A stretch of DNA of 64,000 nucleotides from Alkalimarinus coralli (GTDB lineage: Bacteria; Pseudomonadota; Gammaproteobacteria; Pseudomonadales; Oleiphilaceae). The DNA is taken from assembly GCF_023650515.1 (NCBI RefSeq), contig NZ_CP096016.1:862513-926512 (forward strand), given 5' to 3'. The notes beneath the pieces are model-generated. The model worked only from the letters and a program-made list of their open reading frames with translations, was not told where the DNA came from and searched no databases. Each line of letters begins with the position of its first letter. Positions within the stretch are counted from its first letter, which is position 1. The position numbers were made by a program, and so were the translations under genes. Shown here piece by piece: positions 58,327 to 64,000 of the stretch.

Positions 58327-58875
58327 TTAAATGTTGTCTAAAATGGCGGTTTCTTTGCCATCCAAACTTACCGTGTTTTTCTCTTTCCAGTACTCTTTTA
58401 CACCCTCGCTACCTTTTTTCTCGGCCCACTTGGCCAGGGTGGGGCGCTCACTTTTCAAGTCATATAAAGGCACGGCATAACCACAAGAGGTTTGAACCAG
58501 GTCTATTTCAAGTTCAAATATCTGACGGGCACCGGGTGATTCGGGAAACAACGAATATAACTCGTTCCAGCGCTCATCTTTAGTGTGATGGGCGGTAGCC
58601 TCTCCATAAAGCCTTAAAATCAGGGGTTGTTTGTCAAAAGAGCAAAACATCACGGTCATGCGCGGGTTTTCTGAAACATGGGCGGCTGTCTCATTGCCGC
58701 TGCCTGTCAGGTTTAACCAGGCAACTTCGGAGGGGCTGATTACCCTAAAGCTATCCATTCCTTTTGGCGATACGTTAACACGTCCTTCAGAGCCCGCCGT
58801 GCCAACAAAATAGAGGTGTTGGTTTTGTATAAACGCAATATGCTTGTCGTTAAGTCGCTCGAATTTCTCTGACAT
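58327..58875 (-). CDS. Pyridoxamine-5'-phosphate-oxidase-like FMN-binding protein
   Basis: 182 residues. HIAFIQNQHLYFVGTAGSEGRVNVSPKGMDSFRVIS and RMTVMFCSFDKQPLILRLYGEA are the split-barrel FMN/F420-binding motifs. Such proteins reduce or bind FMN and are called general-stress or PNPOx-like. It is the reverse neighbour of the large unknown gene. Confidence 0.85.
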   Translation of the reverse strand: MSEKFERLNDKHIAFIQNQHLYFVGTAGSEGRVNVSPKGMDSFRVISPSEVAWLNLTGSGNETAAHVSENPRMTVMFCSFDKQPLILRLYGEATAHHTKDERWNELYSLFPESPGARQIFELEIDLVQTSCGYAVPLYDLKSERPTLAKWAEKKGSEGVKEYWKEKNTVSLDGKETAILDNI

Positions 58876-59023
58876 GAGGCATTCCGTGGTATTGTTAATA
58901 ATGACTGTATGCTAATCGTGACCGTATTAAAAAATCTTGATGGCCGAGAGAAACCTTACGTTATCACTCATTAACCATAAGCGCCAGCCAGCTCTCGTTC
59001 ACAACCGAGGCTGTTTTTCTTTG

Positions 59024-59758
59024 TCAGGCCATGAGTTCATCACGGTTGAGCTCAATCCACTGGGTTGATGCGTCATACAGCTCTTTTTTGCTTTTTCCAT
59101 CAGGGCGGATGGGCGCTCCAATTTTCACCGTAATTTTACCGGGGGTTAATATTAAGCTGTTTGACGGTACGCAAAGCCCTGCGTTGTGAGCAACCGGCAC
59201 AATGGGCAGTTTGCTATGGTGAGCCAGCGCTGCACCACCACGATTAAACTTTACGGTCTGGCCTTTTTTGACACGAGTCCCTTCAGGGAATATCAGTACC
59301 GAACGCTTATCCAAAACCCGTTCATGACCCTGTGCGATTAATTGCTTGAAGGCCTGTATCGGGTGGCCTCTATCAATGGCAATGGGCTCCAGGAAACGCA
59401 TTCCCCAGCCAAACAGGGGGATCTTTAACAGCTCTTTTTTGAGCACGGTGCTGAGTGGGGAGAAGAGTGTTTGTAGCAGAAATGTCTCCCAGCTACTCTG
59501 GTGGTTGCTGAGAATAATGCAAGGGCCGTCTGGAATATTTTCTTGTCCTTCGATCTCGTAATGCACTCCACAAATAACTTTGCTCCACCACAAAACAAAT
59601 ATGTTGTATCGCGTGAACACGTATTGTCGCTGCTCTATATTTAATAGCGGGGCAATGAGTAGCGTTGAGCAGCAGTGCAATAGTAACGTTATACTGCACC
59701 CGGCATGAAAAATGATGGATCGTATTACCAGAATGATGTTTGCGCTAATGTCTTTCAT
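59024..59758 (-). CDS. plsC: 1-acyl-sn-glycerol-3-phosphate acyltransferase
   Basis: 244 residues. N-terminal TM at about 9-30. Acyltransferase motifs: NHQSSWETF (HX4D/E block with Glu, as in many PlsC), PLFGWGMRFLEPIAIDRG, LIFPEGTRVKKGQ and IPVAHNAG. It acylates lysophosphatidate to phosphatidate at the inner membrane. Context gives no operon partner. Gene symbol is by family, other PlsC paralogues may exist. Confidence 0.88.
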   Translation of the reverse strand: MKDISANIILVIRSIIFHAGCSITLLLHCCSTLLIAPLLNIEQRQYVFTRYNIFVLWWSKVICGVHYEIEGQENIPDGPCIILSNHQSSWETFLLQTLFSPLSTVLKKELLKIPLFGWGMRFLEPIAIDRGHPIQAFKQLIAQGHERVLDKRSVLIFPEGTRVKKGQTVKFNRGGAALAHHSKLPIVPVAHNAGLCVPSNSLILTPGKITVKIGAPIRPDGKSKKELYDASTQWIELNRDELMA

Positions 59759-59928
59759 GGTGTCTTACGCTGGCGATGTTTGAGGCTGCCCTATGGTTAA
59801 TGAGTTGAACTGAGGGTTATTTTAATTTCAAATGAAATTTGAGTCTTGTCATTAGGTAACAATGGCTTGACCGGATACATCATTGAGTTAGATAGCCTTG
59901 TTCATGAGGTTGGTTTGTCAGCGGGCGT

Positions 59929-60303
59929 ATGTTAGTTTTTCATAAAGACTCAAAGGGGGGGCTCATCTTGATTAGTCAATCGCTTGCTAAATTATCTGAT
60001 ATCGCTACTGAAGCACATACGCGAATTCAACAAACATTCGCACATATCGACCCCATCGTGGGTGTCAATCAAAGTATGCGTAAGAGCGGTGTACCCGCTG
60101 ACCTAATGACGATAGACTGTCTAAAAAGTGGCAAACGAATCATTCTTGTTCTGCATGACCAGACGCCTGATGTCATCAGTTATCAATTCTCATACAAAGA
60201 TCAAGACCCGGCTGATACCTTTGAACGTATCAAGTTTGCAGAGTTAACGTCAGCGACCCTGTATGACTGGATGAAGAGTTACTTTTTACCCCCGCAAAGC
60301 TAG
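59929..60303 (+). CDS. Small protein of unknown function
   Basis: 124 residues. KSGVPADLMTIDCLKSGKRIILVLHDQTPDVISYQFSYKDQDPADTFERIKFAELTSATLYDWMKSYF is a compact alpha/beta pattern with no recognised family. ATG at 59929 has no clear SD; an in-frame TTG at 59968 sits six bases after AAAGGGGGG and is an equally likely start (about 111 residues). Confidence 0.55.
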   Translation: MLVFHKDSKGGLILISQSLAKLSDIATEAHTRIQQTFAHIDPIVGVNQSMRKSGVPADLMTIDCLKSGKRIILVLHDQTPDVISYQFSYKDQDPADTFERIKFAELTSATLYDWMKSYFLPPQS

Positions 60304-60308
60304 CCTGT

Positions 60309-60356
60309 TTTGAATAAGGGAGTATTTGAATAAAGGAATATTTGAATAAGGGAATC
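60309..60356 (+). repeat. 16-bp tandem repeat, three copies
   Basis: Units 60309-60324, 60325-60340, 60341-60356, consensus TTTGAATAAGGGAATA. The last copy supplies the AAGGGA ribosome-binding site of the DinB gene, so the duplication gives three SD-like segments. Confidence 0.85.
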
Positions 60357-60360
60357 AACG

Positions 60361-60888
60361 ATGGCACTTAAACAGAATTTTGAATTAATGGCTGGTTACA
60401 ATCAGTGGATGAACGAGAAAGTATACACTGCTGCGGCAAGCTTCGACCAGATTCAACTTGCTGAAGATAAGGGCGCGTTTTTTGGTTCTATACTGGGGTC
60501 ACTTAATCACATTTTGGTTGGCGACACTATCTGGTTGAAACGGTTTGCTTTGCACCCGGCGCAATACTCCTCGTTGGAGGCCGTTAGGTCGTTTCCTGTT
60601 CCAGCGGCGTTAAACCAGATTCTCTACAATAATTTTACCGACCTGAGAAATGCCCGTTCAGAACTGGATAAGACAATTGTTAGCTGGTCTGTAGAGGCAT
60701 CAGAGAGCGACTACGAGCGTGATCTATCATATAGCAATACCAAAGGCCTCTCTTTTACTAAAAAATTTGGTTTCCTGGTTCATCACTTTTACAACCATCA
60801 AACCCACCATCGGGGACAGATTACGACGCTGTTGACACAGTGTGGCGCAGACGTGGGTGTTACCGACCTTGTTGCGTTTATGCCTTAG
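60361..60888 (+). CDS. DinB-family putative metalloprotein
   Basis: 175 residues, four-helix DinB/YfiT fold. Metal-binding His expected at SLNHILVGD and in HHFYNHQTHHRGQ near the C-terminus, which are both present. Family members are often thiol-transferases in bacillithiol or mycothiol species, otherwise of unknown role. ATG at 60361 after the repeated SD. Confidence 0.85.
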   Translation: MALKQNFELMAGYNQWMNEKVYTAAASFDQIQLAEDKGAFFGSILGSLNHILVGDTIWLKRFALHPAQYSSLEAVRSFPVPAALNQILYNNFTDLRNARSELDKTIVSWSVEASESDYERDLSYSNTKGLSFTKKFGFLVHHFYNHQTHHRGQITTLLTQCGADVGVTDLVAFMP

Positions 60889-60928
60889 AATAAGCCGCTG
60901 GCATGAGGGCCTGGGCATAGATGTTGTG

Positions 60929-61273
60929 CTAACTATTCGCCGCTTTGTTGTCCTGTTTTAGTAAGGCCATAAACTTTTTGCTCAGGTCAAGAAATCGCGG
61001 TGTTGGGCCAATATCTTCGTAGAGAGGGTCTCCCTGTTCATCTTCTGCGATCACTTTGCTCCCTGTTTTATAGGGAAAGCTGGTTTCAAGTTCATCAAGT
61101 GCAGCTGAAAGTAGCTCACTAAGTAGCTCTTCTTCCGTTCGTTTAGGGTACATTTCAGAAAGCGCAGCAATACGAGCGGCATCTTCAATAGGGAGGCGTA
61201 AAGCGTACTCTTTGCTGGTGAGTCGTGCTTTTGCTGAGTTTTCCCAATGTTTGGCAAGAGTTGATATTTTCAT
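60929..61273 (-). CDS. Conserved small protein beside ppc
   Basis: 114 residues. KHWENSAKARLTSKEYALRLPIEDAARIAALSEMYPKRTEEELLSELLSAALDELETSFPYKTGSKVIAEDEQGDPLYEDIGPTPRFLDLSKKF is a pattern I recognise from a gammaproteobacterial gene neighbouring ppc. It looks like a ribbon-helix-helix-style N-terminus with an acidic tail. ATG at 61273 after AGGTG; the longer frame adds a hydrophobic leader without ribosome-binding site. Divergent from ppc, 187 bp apart. Function unknown. Confidence 0.72.
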   Translation of the reverse strand: MKISTLAKHWENSAKARLTSKEYALRLPIEDAARIAALSEMYPKRTEEELLSELLSAALDELETSFPYKTGSKVIAEDEQGDPLYEDIGPTPRFLDLSKKFMALLKQDNKAANS

Positions 61274-61460
61274 CGTCACACCTGCTATTCTAATGTTAGA
61301 AATCATTATGTTAGCGATAAGAAACACGTAATATATCGCGATAAAAAATTGTTTTTTTCTTTATTTAAGTGTAGACCTATCACTATAAAGTCCAAGTGAA
61401 TTTTTAGAATTCACTCTAAATTTTAGGGCTGCTTATGCATTTTCGTTTATGGAGAAAGAT

Positions 61461-64000
61461 ATGTCTGAGCTACATCCATCGTTAAGAGACAATGTACGGA
61501 CGCTTGGGGAGCTTCTTGGATCAAGCATTGAGGAGCATTTAGGCCCGGATTTTCTAAACAAAATCGAGGCGATACGTGCCGCCGCGAAAGACGACCGAGG
61601 GCGTAAAGGCGAATCCAGCCCCGCATTGTTAAAAATTCTCTCTGAAATGAAAGATACCGAGCTGGTGCCGGTGACTCGTGCGTTTAATCAGTTTTTGAAT
61701 CTGGCTAATATTGCTGAGCAGTATCATGGGATTCGTCGCCATAAAGAAGATGACTCGGTTGATGATCTGGAGTCACTATCAGAACTGTTTGCCCGCTTGA
61801 AAGCGTCTGGTATCAGCACAGATAAAATTCGTCAGCTAGTGAGTGAACTCAATGTTGAATTTGTTTTGACTGCCCACCCTACAGAGGTCACTCGTCGTAC
61901 ACTGATTATGAAATATGAGTCGATAGCGGGTTGTTTGGCCGCACTGGATCAGAATGATCTGTCGACAGACGAAAAGCAGGCGATTATCGATGAGCTAAAA
62001 ATACTGGTTGCTGAGGCGTGGCATACTGATGAGATCAGGCACGACCGGCCGACCTCGGTGGATGAAGCCAAATGGGGCTTTGCGGTTATTGAAAACAGCC
62101 TTTGGTACGCCGTGCCGAAATTTCTTAGAGGCATGGATAAAGCGTTGCATGAGCAGTGTGGTGAAGGGTTGTCGACGAACTCATGCCCAATACGGATTGC
62201 TTCGTGGATGGGGGGAGACAGAGATGGTAACCCCAACGTGACAGCACCGGTAACACAGGAAGTGATGTTGCTTAGCCGCTGGATGGCGGCCGACTTATAT
62301 CTACGTGATATCAACGCGTTGAGAAACCAGCTGTCAATGTGGGATGCCAGTGATGAGTTGCAGAAACAAGCGGGTAGTAGCCGGGAGCCATACCGTGAGC
62401 TGTTAGGTCGTTTACGCAGGCAGTTAATAGCCACCAGACATTGGGCTGAAAAGACGATTGATTGTCTCAAAAAGGGGCAGACAGATTTATTGACTCCCGA
62501 GCCGAACGTGTTGCTTGAAAATAGCCGTTTGGTTGAACCGCTACTGACGTGTTATCGCTCTTTAACTGAAAAAGGTCTCCATACCATTGCCAATGGCCAG
62601 CTACTGGATACCATAAGGCGGGTACACTGTTTTGGCCTTGAGCTGGTAAAGCTCGATATCCGCCAAGACTCGGAGCGCCACCGAAATGTGCTGAATGAAG
62701 TTACGCAGTACCTGGGCATGGGGGCATTCTCGGCCTGGAGTGAAGACGAAAAAGTGGCGTTTTTGGTAAAAGAGCTGCAAAGCAATCGTCCATTAATTCC
62801 ACAAAAGTGGCCCGCCTCAGATGAAGTGGCTGAGGTCTTGTCTACATGCCGGGTTATCGCACAGCAGCCGCCTGAAGCATTAGGGTCTTACGTGATATCA
62901 ATGGCGGGTCTGCCGTCTGACGTATTGACGGTGATTTTGCTACTCAGAGAGAGCGGAATGGCGCATCCAATGCGTATAGTTCCGCTTTTCGAAACACTTG
63001 ATGATTTACGCTATGCCCCTGAATGTATTGATCGTTTGTTATCAAACAACTGGTACAAAGCATATACCCAAGGGCATCAGGAAGTGATGATTGGCTATTC
63101 TGACTCTGCCAAAGATGCAGGTCAGATGATGGCGGCCTGGGCGCAATACCAGGCACAGGAAAAACTGGTCACAACGGCTGGGCAGCATGGTGTTCGCCTG
63201 ACACTGTTCCATGGTCGAGGCGGTACGGTCGGACGAGGTGGCGGCCCGGCAAATCGCGCTATTCGGTCACAGCCACCCGGTTCTGTGAATGGCACGTTTA
63301 GAATTACCGAACAGGGTGAGATGATCCGTTTTAAGTTTGGTCTGCCAAAAGTAGCCGAGCAAAGCTTAGCGGTATATACCTCGGCAGTTATTGAAGCCTC
63401 ATTACTGCCGCCGCCACAGCCAAAAGGGGAGTGGCGTGAAACGATGGACTGGTTGACCGAGCGTTCATTGAAGTCTTATCGCAATATTGTGCGAGAACAC
63501 CCAGACTTCGTCAGTTATTTCCGCGACGGTACGCCAGAGCAGGAGCTGGGTAAGCTGGCGCTGGGCAGTCGCCCGGCTAAGCGTAAAGCGACCGGCGGCG
63601 TTGAGAGTCTCAGGGCTATCCCGTGGATTTTTGCCTGGACGCAAAACAGGTTGATGTTACCCGCGTGGTTAGGTGGGGACGAAGCAATTAAGGCCGCGCT
63701 GGAAGAAGGTAAAACGGCGATGCTGCAAACCATGATTAAAGAGTGGCCATTCTTTAAAACCCATATTGATATGCTGGAAATGGTGGTTGCAAAAGCGGAT
63801 ACCCGCATTGCCCGCTATTACGATAACCGTTTGGTTGCGGAAAACCTTAAACCATTGGGCAAACTGCTAAGGCAGAGACTCAAAGATACAGTTAAATGGG
63901 TGAACGAGCTTAAGCAACAGGAGTCGCTGTTACGCGATAACCCCGCTTTCAAGCATTCAATGATCGTTCGAAACCCCTATACCGATCCGCTTCATTATCT
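61461..64000 (+). CDS. ppc: Phosphoenolpyruvate carboxylase, 3' end cut by window edge
   Basis: About 846 codons present of the usual 880. It adds bicarbonate to PEP to give oxaloacetate, replenishing the TCA cycle; oxaloacetate is also the co-substrate of PrpC. Catalytic segments: VLTAHPTEVTRR with H139, SWMGGDRDGNPNVTA, GYSDSAKDAGQM and FHGRGGTVGRGGGPANRAI with its phosphate-binding loop. The ATG follows GGAGAAAG. A divergent small gene precedes it. Enzyme is cytoplasmic and tetrameric; allosteric control is usual in the family. Confidence 0.97.
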   Translation, partial: MSELHPSLRDNVRTLGELLGSSIEEHLGPDFLNKIEAIRAAAKDDRGRKGESSPALLKILSEMKDTELVPVTRAFNQFLNLANIAEQYHGIRRHKEDDSVDDLESLSELFARLKASGISTDKIRQLVSELNVEFVLTAHPTEVTRRTLIMKYESIAGCLAALDQNDLSTDEKQAIIDELKILVAEAWHTDEIRHDRPTSVDEAKWGFAVIENSLWYAVPKFLRGMDKALHEQCGEGLSTNSCPIRIASWMGGDRDGNPNVTAPVTQEVMLLSRWMAADLYLRDINALRNQLSMWDASDELQKQAGSSREPYRELLGRLRRQLIATRHWAEKTIDCLKKGQTDLLTPEPNVLLENSRLVEPLLTCYRSLTEKGLHTIANGQLLDTIRRVHCFGLELVKLDIRQDSERHRNVLNEVTQYLGMGAFSAWSEDEKVAFLVKELQSNRPLIPQKWPASDEVAEVLSTCRVIAQQPPEALGSYVISMAGLPSDVLTVILLLRESGMAHPMRIVPLFETLDDLRYAPECIDRLLSNNWYKAYTQGHQEVMIGYSDSAKDAGQMMAAWAQYQAQEKLVTTAGQHGVRLTLFHGRGGTVGRGGGPANRAIRSQPPGSVNGTFRITEQGEMIRFKFGLPKVAEQSLAVYTSAVIEASLLPPPQPKGEWRETMDWLTERSLKSYRNIVREHPDFVSYFRDGTPEQELGKLALGSRPAKRKATGGVESLRAIPWIFAWTQNRLMLPAWLGGDEAIKAALEEGKTAMLQTMIKEWPFFKTHIDMLEMVVAKADTRIARYYDNRLVAENLKPLGKLLRQRLKDTVKWVNELKQQESLLRDNPAFKHSMIVRNPYTDPLHY

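Noticed and set aside
1-64000. CRISPR array, tRNA or rRNA genes, prophage or complete insertion sequence
   Set aside because: No regularly spaced repeats with spacers, no cloverleaf or conserved rRNA stretch, and no transposase or phage structural gene was recognised.

Overview
This 64 kb window reads as chromosome of a free-living, probably marine gammaproteobacterium. The evidence is gene content: the AcnD/PrpF form of the methylcitrate cycle, ppc with a neighbouring conserved small gene, PEP-CTERM proteins with an exosortase-system acyltransferase, several c-di-GMP enzymes, many acyl-CoA/lipid enzymes, and REP-like intergenic repeats. It resembles Marinobacter/Oleiphilus/Ketobacter-type genomes, but the genus is inference only. 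No rRNA, tRNA, CRISPR array, prophage or complete insertion sequence was seen.

Layout. 1-5.9 kb: membrane transporters on the minus strand (rarD is cut by the window edge), an L,D-transpeptidase-like protein, a PEP-CTERM protein, a MaoC-type hydratase and an AraC-type regulator. 6.0-13.3 kb: two direct-repeat units, then a GntR regulator with TTGTCGACAA operators, then prpB-prpC-acnD-prpF, which oxidises propionyl-CoA through 2-methylcitrate. A 141-bp mobile-looking element sits between prpC and acnD. 13.4-19 kb: a chemotaxis-receptor remnant, a GNAT-nitrilase fusion, a PQQ-type sugar dehydrogenase, a stand-alone HisA of the eukaryotic type and a second PEP-CTERM protein. 19.2-25.7 kb: long-form FabG and thiolase arranged divergently, an Old Yellow Enzyme, a coiled-coil membrane protein and an SDR. 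25.8-31.5 kb (minus): TonB-dependent receptor, exosortase-associated acyltransferase, YfiR-like protein, HAMP-GGDEF-EAL protein. This looks like one envelope-to-c-di-GMP signalling operon and is the most interesting unit here.

31.8-38.5 kb: a small L7/L12-CTD membrane protein, a secreted lipin-like phosphatase, an SDR/hydrolase fusion with its TetR regulator and matching operators, then a 299-bp direct duplication. The duplication brackets an addiction-module antitoxin whose toxin gene is cut after about seven codons at the repeat junction. A zinc peptidase, a solute-binding-protein remnant and a DUF6172 protein follow. 38.6-47.5 kb: a 1297-residue PAS/GGDEF/EAL protein, a secreted unknown, a neutral ceramidase with twin operators upstream, and a DUF5610 protein beside an unknown gene. 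47.6-61.3 kb: accessory single genes (small membrane proteins, GST, YefM-YoeB toxin-antitoxin, two GNATs, lipoproteins, VOC, GFA, PNPOx-like, PlsC, DinB). 61.4 kb to the end: ppc, truncated by the window edge.

A recurring feature is non-coding structure: at least seven intergenic loci carry 15-22 bp tandem duplications, several close to start codons, and four dispersed repeat families are present. Enzyme families were assigned by recognising motifs in the translated sequence; no database search was run.
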